A DNA stretch of 26,703 nucleotides from an uncultured Verrucomicrobia subdivision 3 bacterium (GCA_903921455.1 CAIXPZ010000215.1:1-26703); one strand, 5' to 3'. Shown: positions 14,471 to 23,894, counted from the stretch's first letter. The notes: generated by a model not told the origin, from the letters alone. Translations and numbers: made by a program.

Positions 14471-16270
14471 ATGCGCTCGATTGACTGGTTGCAACTCGGC
14501 CTGTTCGTGGCTGCCCTCGCCCTCATCACCAAACCGATGGGCCTGTATCTCGGTCAGGTGTTGGATGCGAAAGGTGGAACGTGGTTTGATCCCCTCCTCA
14601 AGCCGCTCGAAAAAACCACCTGCCGCCTCATGGGTGTGGACGCCGGGCGCGAGCAGGATTGGAAACAATACACCGTTGCCATGCTGCTGTTCAGCGCAGT
14701 TACTTGTATTTTCACTTACGCCATCTTGCGACTGCAAAATCTCCTGCCCCTGAATCCCCAGGGTTTTGGCGCGCTGTCACCCGATCTGGCCTTCAATACC
14801 GCCGTCAGCTTCACCACCAACACCAACTGGCAGAGCTACAGCGGCGAATCCACCATGTCGTATCTCTCGCAAATGGTTGCTCTGGTCATCCACAATTTCG
14901 GCTCGGCGGCCACCGGCATCGCCATCGCCGCGGCGCTCGTGCGCGGCATCGCGCGGCATTCAGTCACGACCCTCGGCAACTTCTGGGTGGACCTTGTTCG
15001 CACCACTTATTATTTGCTGTTGCCAATTTGTGTCGTGTTCGCCGTGGTGCTCGTGTCACAGGGCGTCATCCAAAATTTCAATCCCTACACCAAGGCGAAA
15101 CTACTCGAACCGATGAAAATTTCCGTGGCCAAAACCGACACGAGCGGCAAGCCGATTCTCAACCAGGCGGGAAATCCGGTGATGGAAGAACAAATCGTCA
15201 CCGACCAGACCATTGTTCAAGGCCCGATGGCTTCACAAATCGCCATCAAAATGCTCGGCACCAACGGCGGCGGCTATGCCAACGCCAACGCCGCGCATCC
15301 GTTTGAAAATCCCACGCCGCTTTCCAACTTCCTCCAGATGCTCTCCATCTTCGCCATCGGCAGCGGGCTCACCTATTACCTCGGTCGCATGACGAAAAAT
15401 CAGGCGCATGGCTGGTCTATATGGACGGCGATGATGATACTCTTCGTTGGCGGCGCAGTGTTGTGTTGGTGGGCGGAGGCGCACGGCAATCTGATTCACC
15501 AGCAACTCGGCATTGTTGCCGCCGATGGCAATATGGAAGGCAAGGAAGTCCGCTTCGGCATTTTCAACTCCGCCTTGTTCGCCACGGTCACCACCGACGC
15601 CTCGTGCGGCGCGGTCAACGCCATGCACGATTCCTTCACGCCGCTGGGCGGATTCGTGCCGCTGTTCAACATCCAACTCGGCGAAATCATCATCGGCGGC
15701 GTCGGCGCGGGGCTTTACGGAATGCTCGTCTTCGTCGTGCTCGCCGTCTTCATCGCCGGACTGATGGTCGGGCGGACACCGGAATATCTCGGCAAGAAAA
15801 TTCAATCCTTCGAGGTGAAGATGGCGATGCTCTCGTTGCTGATTCTCTGTCTGACGATTCTCGGGTTCGCAGCCTGGGCGTCGGTGAGCCAGTGGGGTTT
15901 GGCCGGATTGAACAACAACGGCCCGCATGGCTTGAGCGAAATTCTTTACGCCTATTCTTCGTGCGTCGGCAACAACGGCAGCGCGTTCGCCGGCTTGAGT
16001 GCGAATACGCCTTGGTATAACACCACGCTGGGAATCGCCATGCTGTTCGGGCGATTCCTGATGATCGTGCCGATCATGGCGCTGGCCGGCGCGCTCGCGC
16101 AAAAGAAAATCTCCCCGCCCAGCGGCGGCACCTTTCCGGTGTCGGGCGCCACGTTTGTCATCCTGCTGCTCGGCACCGTCCTGCTTGTGGGCGCGCTGAA
16201 CTTTCTGCCCTGCCTCGCCCTCGGCCCGGTGGTCGAACACTTCCTGATGCTCCAGGGAGAATTGTTTTAG
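14471..16270 (+). CDS. kdpA: Potassium-transporting ATPase subunit KdpA
   Basis: The potassium-translocating, channel-like subunit of the KdpFABC pump. The 599-residue protein has about ten membrane segments and the selectivity-loop regions of the family: NTAVSFTTNTNWQSYSGEST, KMLGTNGGGYANANAAHPFE, FATVTTDASCGAVNAMHDSF and SSCVGNNGSAFAGLSANTPW. Its size is near the upper end for KdpA (about 560-600). It has a good Shine-Dalgarno sequence, AAGGA, ten bases upstream. It is followed by a short ATCGT-repeat linker and kdpB. Confidence 0.97.
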   Translation: MRSIDWLQLGLFVAALALITKPMGLYLGQVLDAKGGTWFDPLLKPLEKTTCRLMGVDAGREQDWKQYTVAMLLFSAVTCIFTYAILRLQNLLPLNPQGFGALSPDLAFNTAVSFTTNTNWQSYSGESTMSYLSQMVALVIHNFGSAATGIAIAAALVRGIARHSVTTLGNFWVDLVRTTYYLLLPICVVFAVVLVSQGVIQNFNPYTKAKLLEPMKISVAKTDTSGKPILNQAGNPVMEEQIVTDQTIVQGPMASQIAIKMLGTNGGGYANANAAHPFENPTPLSNFLQMLSIFAIGSGLTYYLGRMTKNQAHGWSIWTAMMILFVGGAVLCWWAEAHGNLIHQQLGIVAADGNMEGKEVRFGIFNSALFATVTTDASCGAVNAMHDSFTPLGGFVPLFNIQLGEIIIGGVGAGLYGMLVFVVLAVFIAGLMVGRTPEYLGKKIQSFEVKMAMLSLLILCLTILGFAAWASVSQWGLAGLNNNGPHGLSEILYAYSSCVGNNGSAFAGLSANTPWYNTTLGIAMLFGRFLMIVPIMALAGALAQKKISPPSGGTFPVSGATFVILLLGTVLLVGALNFLPCLALGPVVEHFLMLQGELF

Positions 16271-16277
16271 CCAAATG

Positions 16278-16310
16278 GCAATCGCAAATCGTCATTCGTA
16301 AATCGTAAAT
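16278..16310 (+). repeat. ATCGT-type tandem linker between kdpA and kdpB
   Basis: Four short related units in a row (AATCGCA, AATCGTC, ATTCGTA, AATCGTA) occupy most of the 43-base gap. They resemble the linker between purS and purQ at 1742-1800. There is no clear ribosome-binding site for kdpB within it. Confidence 0.55.
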
Positions 16311-16313
16311 TAT

Positions 16314-18326
16314 ATGACTCACCAAGCTCCTTCGCTTTTCGACCGGAACATCGCCGGACCGGCGGTCGTGGATGCGTTCAAAAAACTCGACCCGCGCCTG
16401 ATGATCAAGAATCCGGTCATGTTCGTCACCATGGTTGGTGCCGCGGTGACGACGGTGGCTATTTTCACCGCCACGGCGGATCGCGGTTTCATCGCGCAGA
16501 TTGGGCTGTGGCTCTGGTTCACTGTGCTATTCGCCAATTTCGCCGAAGCGATGGCCGAGGGCCGCGGCAAAGCGCAGGCGCAGGCATTGCGCAAAACTCG
16601 CGTGTTGACCAAAACCCGCCGCGTCGGCAAAAACGGCATTGAGGAAATCAGCGCCACCGAATTGCGCAAGGACGACATCGTGGTCGTGCGCGCCGGTGAA
16701 GTGATTCCGGCCGACGGTGACGTGATCGAAGGCGCGGCGAGCGTGGACGAATCCGCCATCACCGGCGAATCCGCACCGGTCATCCGTGAAAGCGGCGGCG
16801 ACCGCAGCGCCGTGACTGGCGGCACGCGCGTGCTGTCGGACGAAATCAAAATTCGCATTTCTGTCAATCCTGGCGAGGGTTTTCTGGACCGCATGATTTC
16901 ACTCGTCGAAGGCGCGCAGCGCCAGAAAACGCCGAATGAAATCGCGCTGACCATTCTGCTTTCCGCGCTCACGGTGATTTTCCTGCTCGTGTGTGTCACG
17001 CTCAAGCCGTTCGGCATTTATTCGGCCGCAAATTTTTCCGTGCCGGTGCTGGTCGCGCTGCTGGTCTGCTTGATTCCAACTACGATCGGTGGATTGTTGA
17101 GCGCCATTGGCATTGCCGGCATGGATCGGCTGCTCCAGCGGAACGTCCTGGCCATGAGCGGTCGTGCCGTGGAGGCCGCCGGCGACGTGGATGTGCTGCT
17201 GCTCGACAAGACCGGCACCATCACGCTCGGCAACCGCCAGGCGACGGAATTCATTCCCGCCCCGGGAGTGACCGAGCAGGAAATCGCCGACGCCGCGCAA
17301 TTGTCGTCGCTCGCCGACGAAACGCCCGAAGGCCGCAGCGTCGTGGTGCTGGCGAAAAAATTCGGCATCCGCGAACGGCAGATTCACGAAATGCACGGCG
17401 CGAGCTTCGTCAAGTTCACCGCGCAGACGCGGATGAGCGGCGTGGATGTGGACGGTGTGCAATATCGCAAGGGCGCAACCAATGCCATCCGCGATTTCGT
17501 TTCCACGCCAATGTCCGCGTCGGTGGAGCGCGCGGTGGAAAACATCTCCCGTTCCGGTGGCACGCCGCTTGTCGTGGCCACGCGCGAAAAAGTGCTCGGC
17601 GTCATCCACCTGAAAGACGTCGTCAAGGGCGGCATCAAGGAACGCTTTGCGCAGCTTCGCAAGATGGGCATCAAGACGATCATGATCACCGGCGACAACC
17701 AGCTGACCGCCGCCGCAATTGCCGCTGAGGCGGGCGTGGATGATTTTCTCGCCGAGGCGAAACCGGAAGACAAGCTCGCGCTCATCCGTCGCGAGCAAAC
17801 CGGCGGGCGCATGGTGGCGATGATTGGCGATGGCACGAACGACGCCCCTGCTCTCGCCCAGGCCGACGTCGGCGTGGCGATGAACACCGGCACGCAAGCC
17901 GCGAAGGAAGCCGGCAACATGATTGACCTTGATTCGAATCCGACGAAGCTTCTCGAAGTCATTGAAATTGGAAAACAGCTTTTGATCACGCGCGGCTCGC
18001 TGACGACGTTCAGCATCGCCAACGACGTGGCCAAATACTTCGCCATCATTCCGGCGATGCTCATGGTCACGTTCCCGGTCATCATGCCGCTGAACATCAT
18101 GCACCTGCACAACCCCAACAGCGCCATCTTGAGCGCCGTGATTTTCAACGCGCTTATAATCATTGCGTTGATTCCGCTCGCGCTGCGCGGTGTGGCCTTC
18201 AAGCCCATCGGCGCGCTCGCCATGTTGCAGCGCAACCTGCTCATCTACGGCGGCGGGGGCGTGCTGCTTCCGTTTATCGGCATCAAGGCAATTGATCTCC
18301 TAATCACCGGTTTGAAACTGGTTTGA
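16314..18326 (+). CDS. kdpB: Potassium-transporting P-type ATPase subunit KdpB
   Basis: The catalytic subunit of KdpFABC, hydrolysing ATP to drive high-affinity potassium import. The 670-residue protein has all P-type landmarks: TGES in [20 protein letters not shown] (actuator domain), [11 protein letters not shown] with the phosphorylated Asp298, the nucleotide-binding [30 protein letters not shown], and [20 protein letters not shown]. The length is normal (about 680). The ATG at 16314 gives the standard N-terminus. A 212-base gap with a REP/MITE-like element separates it from kdpC, which is unusual for this operon. Confidence 0.97.
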   Translation: MTHQAPSLFDRNIAGPAVVDAFKKLDPRLMIKNPVMFVTMVGAAVTTVAIFTATADRGFIAQIGLWLWFTVLFANFAEAMAEGRGKAQAQALRKTRVLTKTRRVGKNGIEEISATELRKDDIVVVRAGEVIPADGDVIEGAASVDESAITGESAPVIRESGGDRSAVTGGTRVLSDEIKIRISVNPGEGFLDRMISLVEGAQRQKTPNEIALTILLSALTVIFLLVCVTLKPFGIYSAANFSVPVLVALLVCLIPTTIGGLLSAIGIAGMDRLLQRNVLAMSGRAVEAAGDVDVLLLDKTGTITLGNRQATEFIPAPGVTEQEIADAAQLSSLADETPEGRSVVVLAKKFGIRERQIHEMHGASFVKFTAQTRMSGVDVDGVQYRKGATNAIRDFVSTPMSASVERAVENISRSGGTPLVVATREKVLGVIHLKDVVKGGIKERFAQLRKMGIKTIMITGDNQLTAAAIAAEAGVDDFLAEAKPEDKLALIRREQTGGRMVAMIGDGTNDAPALAQADVGVAMNTGTQAAKEAGNMIDLDSNPTKLLEVIEIGKQLLITRGSLTTFSIANDVAKYFAIIPAMLMVTFPVIMPLNIMHLHNPNSAILSAVIFNALIIIALIPLALRGVAFKPIGALAMLQRNLLIYGGGGVLLPFIGIKAIDLLITGLKLV

Positions 18327-18355
18327 GTAATGAAAAGAGTATTGTCCAACGCTAG

Positions 18356-18510
18356 CTCTCACCCCGGCCCTCTTCCCCGGGGAGAGAGAGAATTGTATCC
18401 CGACTTACTCAAATGCCAGCGACTGGGATTGCCGGACGCGCATACGAAACGACCGAAACTTCCATTTGCTGTTCCCTCTCCTGGGGGGGGAGAGGGTCAG
18501 GGTGAGGGCG
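18356..18510. repeat. REP/MITE-like inverted-repeat element between kdpB and kdpC
   Basis: Two arms face each other. The left arm at 18358-18378 begins CTCACCCCGGCCCTCTTCCC, and the right arm at 18486-18506 is its reverse complement at 18 of 21 positions, ending AGAGGGTCAGGGTGAG. Each arm also makes its own hairpin (CTCTTCCCCGGGGAGAG on the left, CCCTCTCC with GGGAGAGGG on the right). The CTCACCC...CCCTCTCCCC motif is a widespread short mobile repeat type in bacteria. It encodes nothing and has no transposase nearby. An eight-G run at 18483-18490 is prone to sequencing error. Confidence 0.75.
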
Positions 18511-18538
18511 GACGTCAAACTATCCATACCAAAACAAT

Positions 18539-19129
18539 ATGAAACATCTCGTAACTGAAATTCGTGCGGCGATGATGGTCACGGTTATGTTCGCCATCGT
18601 CTGCTGTGGCATCTATCCCCTCGTCGTGTTCGGCATCGGGCAAACGTTGTTTTATAACAAAGCCAACGGCAGTTTGTTGGTTGACCGCACTGGTTCGGTG
18701 CGCGGCTCGCGACTGATCGGGCAGCAATTCACGTCGGAGAAATATTTCCAGTCGCGCCCCTCGGCGGCAGGCAACGGCTACGACGCCACCAGTTCCGGCG
18801 GCAGCAACCTCGGGCCGACCTCTTCGAACCTTGTGGCCACCATCACGCAACGCCTCGTTGATTACCGCATGCAAAATTTTCTGGCGACCAACGCTCCGGT
18901 TCCCGCCGATGCCGTCACCGCGTCCGGCAGCGGACTTGACCCGCACATCAGCGTTCGCAATGCCGAACTGCAGGCGCCGCGCGTCGCGAAGACCAGAAAT
19001 CTGCCGTTGGAAAATGTCTTGGAACTTGTTCGCCGGAATACTGATCATGCGAGCCTCGGCATTTTTGGCGAACCCGGTGTGAACGTGCTTCCGCTCAATC
19101 TCGCGATGGATGAGCAGGCTGCCCACTAA
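18539..19129 (+). CDS. kdpC: Potassium-transporting ATPase subunit KdpC
   Basis: KdpC joins KdpA and KdpB and raises ATP-binding affinity. The 196-residue protein has one N-terminal membrane helix (about 10-35, MMVTVMFAIVCCGIYPLVVF), then the family segments GSRLIGQQFTSEKYFQSRPS, SSGGSNLGPTSSNL, and VTASGSGLDPHISVRNAELQ, followed by APRVAKTRNLPLENVLELV. Full length. It lies 212 bases after kdpB beyond a repeat element, so it may depend on readthrough or on a local promoter. Confidence 0.96.
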   Translation: MKHLVTEIRAAMMVTVMFAIVCCGIYPLVVFGIGQTLFYNKANGSLLVDRTGSVRGSRLIGQQFTSEKYFQSRPSAAGNGYDATSSGGSNLGPTSSNLVATITQRLVDYRMQNFLATNAPVPADAVTASGSGLDPHISVRNAELQAPRVAKTRNLPLENVLELVRRNTDHASLGIFGEPGVNVLPLNLAMDEQAAH

Positions 19130-19150
19130 CAGCCCGGCGGCGACATCACC

Positions 19151-19318
19151 ATGAACGAATTGAAAATGCTCATATTTCTGCTCGCCGGCACTATCGGGAT
19201 TGCGGTGTTTGCCAGTTGGATGCTGCAGCTTCTGGGTCCGCCGAAAAACAAAAAGGTGAATTCCACCGCAGATTCATTAAGCTCCCATTGTGACCGAACG
19301 CGACCGTCCCAATCCTGA
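19151..19318 (+). CDS. Small single-helix membrane ORF between kdpC and kdpD
   Basis: A 55-codon frame starting MNELKMLIFLLAGTIGIAVF with one clear membrane helix (about residues 5-29) and then a polar tail beginning with PPKNKK. It begins 21 bases after the kdpC stop and overlaps the kdpD GTG start by 29 bases in another frame, an arrangement that suggests coupled translation. I do not recognise a family. It could be a regulator or assembly helper of the Kdp pump or of the KdpD sensor. Confidence 0.5.
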   Translation: MNELKMLIFLLAGTIGIAVFASWMLQLLGPPKNKKVNSTADSLSSHCDRTRPSQS

Positions 19319-21965
19319 TGCGTTGCTGGCCGCGCTGCAACGCGACGAGGCCCGTCAGCGTCGCGGTCGGCTCAAGGTCTTTCTCGGCATGTGCGCCGGC
19401 GTGGGCAAGACCTATGCGATGCTGGAAGCCGCGCGGCGCGAATTCGTCGCCGGCCGCGAGGTGGTCATCGGCTATCTCGAAACGCACGGCCGCAAGGAAA
19501 CCGATGCGCTTGCGGAGGGTTTGCCGGCCATTCCCCGCCGGCAAATGGAATACCGCGGAATCCAATTGAGCGAATTCGATCTGGATGTCGCGCTGGCCCG
19601 TAAACCACAGTTGATGCTTGTTGATGAATTCGCCCACTCCAACGCGCCGGAGTCACGTCATCCGAAGCGTTACCAGGACGTGCTGGAACTGCTCAATGCG
19701 GGCATTGACGTTTTCACCACGCTCAACATTCAGCACCTCGAAAGCCGCGCGGAAGCCGTCGCCCAAATCACCGGCGTGACGATCCACGAAACCGTGCCCG
19801 ACACGGCGTTGACGGATGCGGAATTTGAGCTGGTGGATTTGCCGCCGGACGAATTGCGGGCGCGGCTCGCGGCCGGAAAAGTGTATTTGCCCGAACGCGC
19901 CGCTACCGCCCAGGACCGGTTTTTCCGCTCCGGCAACCTATCTGCCCTGCGCGAATTGGCCCTGCGTTTCACGGCGGAACACGTCGGCCAGGATGTCCTG
20001 GAAGAGCGCCGCGCACATGGCGCGGGGGCGCCGTGGAAATCCGGTCAGCGCCTGTTGGTCGCCGTCAGTGCCAGCCCGACCTCGGCGTCACTCGTGCGCT
20101 GGACCCGGCGTCTCGCTGGTGAATTGCACGCCGCTTGGCTCGCCGTCTATGTCGAGTCCACGCGCGCTTTGTCCGACGAAGACCAGGCACGGCTGGCAAA
20201 GAATCTGGCTCTGGCGCGCGAGCTCGGCGCCGAAATCATCACCACGACCGACGACGATGTGGTGCGCGGCATCCTGCGCACGGCGCGCGAACAGAATGCC
20301 ACGCAAATCGTGGTCGGCAAACCGGCGGGCTGGCGCGTGGTTGAACTCTTTCGCGGCGGCTCCGTGTTGAACCGCCTGATTCGCGAGAGCGGACAGATTG
20401 ATGTTCACGTCGTCCGAGCCGAGGGGGAGAAAGTGGCCAGCCGCCCGGTGCGCCCGGAAAATTTCGGGAAAATTGATTTCCGCATTTACGCGTGGGTGGC
20501 CGGCATCGTGGCGGGCGTCACGGGCTTGAATGTGGTGCTGGACCAGTTCGTTGGCTTCTACGCGCTGGCGCTGACCTATCTGCTCGCGGTGGTGGTGCTG
20601 GCGTTGTTCGTCGGGCGCGGCCCGGTTTTCTTCGCGGCAACCTTGAGCGCGCTGCTGTGGAATTTTTTCTTCCTGCCGCCGCGCTTCACTTTTTTTATCA
20701 CCAGCTTCCAGGACGGCATGATGTTTGCGATGTATTTCATCGTGGCCTTGGTGCTGGGGCAATTGACGGCGCGTATCCGCGCGCAGCAAGCCGCCGAGCG
20801 GCAGCGCGAACAGCGCGCGACGGCGCTGTATCTGCTCACGCGCGATCTGGCGGAGTCGCCCGACCTCGCGCAACTGCTCGCGGTCGTCATCCAGCAGGTC
20901 GGCAATACCTTTCGTGCGGATGTGGCGCTGTCGTTGCCGGACGAATCGCAGACGGCGCCGGTCACTCCCTATTTCGCCAGTTCATGGGTGCTGTCGGACA
21001 AGGAGCAAACCGTCGCGACCTGGGCGTTTCAACACCGGCAGCCGGCGGGTCGTGGCACGGACAGTTTGCCCGCCGGCGATGGTTTGCATCTGCCGCTCGT
21101 TGCCGGCGCGCGCGCCATTGGCGTGTTGAGCCTGCGCTTTCATGACCCAGCCTCTTTGTCGCCGGCGCAGCGCGACTTGCTCGATGCCTTCACCCGGCAG
21201 ATCGCCTTGGTCTTCGACCGCGAGCGGTTGCGTGACGCGGAGATCCAGGCAAAATTTCTCGCGGAATCCGAACGCTTGGGCACGATGCTTCTCAATTCCG
21301 TTTCGCACGAACTGCGCACGCCGCTCGCGGCCATCAGCAGCGTGGCCAGCGGCTTGCGCGCGGCGGGTGCACTCAATGCCGCGCAGCAGTCCTTGACGGT
21401 TGAACTGGACGAGGCCACCCGGCGTTTGAACCGGCTCGTGCGCAATCTGCTCGACCTTTCGCGCCTCGAGGCGGGCCATTTACGGTTGAATACCGACTGG
21501 CACGACCTGCAGGATTTAGTGCGTTCGGCGCTACAGAATCTTGGCCGGTCCTTGTGCCGGCACGAATTCAAAATGGATATTCCTAGCGATTTTCCGCCGG
21601 TAAAACTGGATGCGATATTGACGGAACAAATTCTGGTAAATTTGCTCGGCAATGCCGCCGTTCATACGCCGCCGGGGACGAAAGTGGAGATTTCGGCGCG
21701 GGCGGAGGAAAATCGATTGGTGTTGCGCGTGGCCGACAACGGCCCTGGTTTGCCTGCCGGTGATACGGCCCGCTGGTTTGACCGCTTTCAGCGTGGCCCG
21801 GATGCGGTGGCGGGTGGCACCGGCATTGGCTTGTCGCTCGTCAAAGGATTTGCCGAAGTCCAGGGCGGCAGCATCAGCGCCGGGAATCGTCCTGGCGGTG
21901 GTGCGTTATTCACGGTTAAATTGCCGCTGACCAAGCTGCCGCCGGTCCCGAAGGAAAACGAATGA
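19290..21965 (+). CDS. kdpD: Sensor histidine kinase KdpD
   Basis: A membrane sensor kinase that controls kdp expression through KdpE in response to low potassium or turgor. The 891-residue protein has the KdpD N-terminal domain with Walker-type GMCAGVGKTYAML (about 33-45) and VDEFAHSNAPESRHPKRYQD, a Usp-like domain (about 250-370), four membrane helices (about 400-495), a GAF-like domain (about 520-650), HisKA with SVSHELRTPLAAI (phosphorylated His673), and an ATPase domain with NLLGNAAVHTPPGTKV, DNGPGLP and GTGIGLSLVKGFAEVQGG. The start is GTG at 19290. The stop overlaps kdpE as ATGA. Confidence 0.95.
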   Translation: MTERDRPNPDALLAALQRDEARQRRGRLKVFLGMCAGVGKTYAMLEAARREFVAGREVVIGYLETHGRKETDALAEGLPAIPRRQMEYRGIQLSEFDLDVALARKPQLMLVDEFAHSNAPESRHPKRYQDVLELLNAGIDVFTTLNIQHLESRAEAVAQITGVTIHETVPDTALTDAEFELVDLPPDELRARLAAGKVYLPERAATAQDRFFRSGNLSALRELALRFTAEHVGQDVLEERRAHGAGAPWKSGQRLLVAVSASPTSASLVRWTRRLAGELHAAWLAVYVESTRALSDEDQARLAKNLALARELGAEIITTTDDDVVRGILRTAREQNATQIVVGKPAGWRVVELFRGGSVLNRLIRESGQIDVHVVRAEGEKVASRPVRPENFGKIDFRIYAWVAGIVAGVTGLNVVLDQFVGFYALALTYLLAVVVLALFVGRGPVFFAATLSALLWNFFFLPPRFTFFITSFQDGMMFAMYFIVALVLGQLTARIRAQQAAERQREQRATALYLLTRDLAESPDLAQLLAVVIQQVGNTFRADVALSLPDESQTAPVTPYFASSWVLSDKEQTVATWAFQHRQPAGRGTDSLPAGDGLHLPLVAGARAIGVLSLRFHDPASLSPAQRDLLDAFTRQIALVFDRERLRDAEIQAKFLAESERLGTMLLNSVSHELRTPLAAISSVASGLRAAGALNAAQQSLTVELDEATRRLNRLVRNLLDLSRLEAGHLRLNTDWHDLQDLVRSALQNLGRSLCRHEFKMDIPSDFPPVKLDAILTEQILVNLLGNAAVHTPPGTKVEISARAEENRLVLRVADNGPGLPAGDTARWFDRFQRGPDAVAGGTGIGLSLVKGFAEVQGGSISAGNRPGGGALFTVKLPLTKLPPVPKENE

Positions 21966-22657
21966 ATCTTAATGACAAGCCGCTGGTGTTGATTGTGGAC
22001 GACGAACCGCAGATTCGCCGCTTGTTGACGGTCACTTTGGAAGCCAATGATTATCGTGTGCTCGTGGCGGTAAGCGGTCAGGAAGGGGTCGTGCTCGCGG
22101 CGCAGCATCGGCCCGCCTTGGTGATACTGGATCTCGGCCTGCAGGATTTTTCGGGGCAGGAAGTGCTGCGCCGGTTGCGCGAATGGAGCAACTTGCCGGT
22201 GATCGTGCTGTCAGTGCAGGACGATGAAAAAGGCAAGGTCGCCGCACTGGATGCCGGGGCGGATGATTATGTTACCAAACCGTTCAACACCGACGAACTG
22301 CTCGCGCGCTTGCGCGTGGCCTTGCGGCGTTCGCACAAGACCGGGGAAGCCGCCGTCGTTCACGCCAAAAATCTGGTAGTGGATCTCGCCAACCGCCGGG
22401 TCACTGTAGCCGGCCGGGAAGTGAAACTTTCCAAAATCGAATATGATTTACTCCGGTTGCTGGCGCGCCACGCCGGAAAAGTTTTGACACACCGGCAGAT
22501 TCTCCAGGAAGTCTGGGGGCTGGGGCATGAGCACGATACACATTACCTTCGGGTTTACATTGCTCACTTGCGCGGGAAGCTTGAGAACAACCCGGAGTCG
22601 CCAGAACTTATCCTGACGGAATTGGGTGTCGGATACCGTTTTCTTGCTTCTGAATAA
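21962..22657 (+). CDS. kdpE: Response regulator KdpE
   Basis: An OmpR-family DNA-binding response regulator that activates kdpFABC when phosphorylated by KdpD. The 231-residue protein has a receiver domain with acidic residues Asp13/Asp14 (IVDDEPQIRR), phospho-acceptor Asp57 (VILDLGLQDFSG), Ser84 (VIVLSVQDDE) and Lys106 (DDYVTKPF). A winged-helix domain follows, with LSKIEYDLLRLLARHAGKVL, VWGLGHEHDTHYLRVYIAHL and a GVGYRF end. It overlaps kdpD by 4 bases (ATGA) and is the last gene of the kdp run. No good terminator follows. Confidence 0.95.
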   Translation: MNLNDKPLVLIVDDEPQIRRLLTVTLEANDYRVLVAVSGQEGVVLAAQHRPALVILDLGLQDFSGQEVLRRLREWSNLPVIVLSVQDDEKGKVAALDAGADDYVTKPFNTDELLARLRVALRRSHKTGEAAVVHAKNLVVDLANRRVTVAGREVKLSKIEYDLLRLLARHAGKVLTHRQILQEVWGLGHEHDTHYLRVYIAHLRGKLENNPESPELILTELGVGYRFLASE

Positions 22658-22869
22658 TCTGAACGTCGAGGGTTGATTCTTAACTAGTAGGAATCTCTGT
22701 ATGTCGTTTGAAAAAGCAACTTAGGTGCGAGTCTCAGCAGCGGCCGTCTTATGCTCAATTTACCATGAACATCTCCACAGCGTTTGGCACATTTTCAATA
22801 GAATCTCCTGCGATTCGCCTTAAACCAGTTTAACTCGATTACTGAAGATTTCACAGATGGTTTTAGAAG

Positions 22870-23640
22870 TCATTTTATGGGCGTATTGGACCGGATGACT
22901 TCGATTTGGTGCAGGCGATGGGAGAGAACCGCAAGGCCTTCCGCGAGATCTTCCTTCTGGGTCACAACTCCATTGGGCAATTGCAGCTTGGCGGGAGTGA
23001 AATTCCAAATGCCTTTGACGCCGGCGCGCACCATCACGTCGGCGGTTTCTTGCGCCACTGGCCCCGGAACCGTCAACATGGCCAGCTGAATTTCCCCGCG
23101 GCGGACAAATGGGATCAGTTGCCCGATGGGCTGAACTTTGCGCCCATGAACCCATCTGCCAATGACTTTCGGATCGCTGTCAAAGGCTCCGACAATCCGA
23201 AAACCATAGTCGTGGAAGCCTTGATGACCCAACAGGGCCGTGCCTAGATTGCCGACGCCAACCAGCACCGCCTTGATTTGGTGGTTCCAGCCCAGAAAAC
23301 GCTCGATGTCGGCAATCAACTCCGTGATGCGAAAGCCAATGCGCGGTGTGCCGATGGCACCGGTAATGGCCAGATCCTTCCGCACAATCACCGACTCCAG
23401 GTGGTGCACGCTCGCCAACACCGTCCCAGACACATATTCCTGCCCCTCCGCTTGCAGAACCCGCAGCAGTTGCAAATAGGAAGGCATCCTTTTGACGCAG
23501 GCCAGTCCCGCCTTGCGCACGCCATCAGCTTGGCGCAGCAGGGTTTCGGGAAAAGCAGTCTTCTCATCCGTTAAAGGGAGCGTTGGCCGCACGTTGGGGC
23601 GTGCGCGGGAGCTGCTTTGGGGCCGGGCCTTTGTTATCAT
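22870..23640 (-). CDS. Rex-family redox-sensing repressor, with N-terminal extension
   Basis: Rex repressors sense the NADH/NAD+ ratio through a Rossmann domain and bind DNA through a winged helix. This 256-residue copy has the winged helix around residues 50-105 (PSYLQLLRVLQAEGQEYVSG, then VIVRKDLAITGAIGTPRIGF) and the NAD-binding AVLVGVGNLGTALLG at about 125-138. VKGIWNFTPAKL and VTQKEDLAEGLAVL follow in the C-terminal half. The first 50 residues are basic and polar and have no counterpart in standard Rex. The DNA-binding part departs more from the consensus than the second copy at 23927. It faces away from the second rex across a control region of 286 bases. Confidence 0.88.
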   Translation of the reverse strand: MITKARPQSSSRARPNVRPTLPLTDEKTAFPETLLRQADGVRKAGLACVKRMPSYLQLLRVLQAEGQEYVSGTVLASVHHLESVIVRKDLAITGAIGTPRIGFRITELIADIERFLGWNHQIKAVLVGVGNLGTALLGHQGFHDYGFRIVGAFDSDPKVIGRWVHGRKVQPIGQLIPFVRRGEIQLAMLTVPGPVAQETADVMVRAGVKGIWNFTPAKLQLPNGVVTQKEDLAEGLAVLSHRLHQIEVIRSNTPIK

Positions 23641-23668
23641 AAACGGTGCGTTTGCCAGAGACTGACAA

Positions 23669-23713
23669 TATCGTGATTTCGTTAACGATAGGAACAGAAC
23701 GACTCCTCGGCAA
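23669..23713 (-). promoter_or_regulatory. Predicted promoter with overlapping inverted-repeat operator for the minus-strand rex gene
   Basis: On the minus strand a -35 like TTGCCG (complement of 23708-23713) and a -10 like TATCGT (complement of 23685-23690) are 17 bases apart. The -10 is one arm of the inverted repeat TATCGT-N10-ACGATA at 23669-23690, whose centre includes CGTTAACG. Overlap of an operator with the -10 is the classic layout for autorepression. The repeat is not the textbook Rex box TTGTGAA-N4-TTCACAA. Confidence 0.4.
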
Positions 23714-23728
23714 CCAAATCTAGCTCTT

Positions 23729-23763
23729 TCCGGACTTTGCCCATGCTGGAAGCCAAGTCCGGA
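23729..23763. repeat. Perfect 9-base-pair inverted repeat between the two rex genes
   Basis: TCCGGACTT (23729-23737) and AAGTCCGGA (23755-23763) are exact reverse complements, with 17 bases between them. A second smaller repeat, CATTGG/CCAATG, lies at 23768-23787. There is no T-run for a standard terminator. They may be operator half-sites or an RNA hairpin. Confidence 0.6.
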
Positions 23764-23824
23764 GTGCCATTGGCCCTTTAACCAATGCGGATTCTATGAT
23801 CTTGCGGCATCTGCTAATCCCATT

Positions 23825-23894
23825 CACAGGGATAACTTATACTTTCTTGCCACCCTGTGCATTAGGTTGACAAAAGTGCCTCCGCGGTTTTAAT
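23825..23894 (+). promoter_or_regulatory. Strong sigma-70 type promoter with upstream inverted repeat, driving rex-hydCB
   Basis: A perfect -35 TTGACA (23867-23872) is followed after 16 bases by TTTAAT (23889-23894), which matches the -10 consensus at 5 of 6 positions. The expected start is near 23901, about 26 bases before the rex ATG. Directly upstream lies the inverted repeat CACAGGG (23825-23831) / CCCTGTG (23853-23859). Its TTCACA/TGTG parts resemble Rex half-sites. Confidence 0.6.

Noticed and set aside
16899..18110. 403-codon minus-strand frame opposite kdpB
   Set aside because: Shadow of kdpB, which carries all P-type ATPase motifs.
22820..22833. Palindrome TTAAACCAGTTTAA as terminator of the minus-strand rex gene
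   Set aside because: A/T-rich 6-base-pair stem with a 2-base loop and no T-run; too weak to call.
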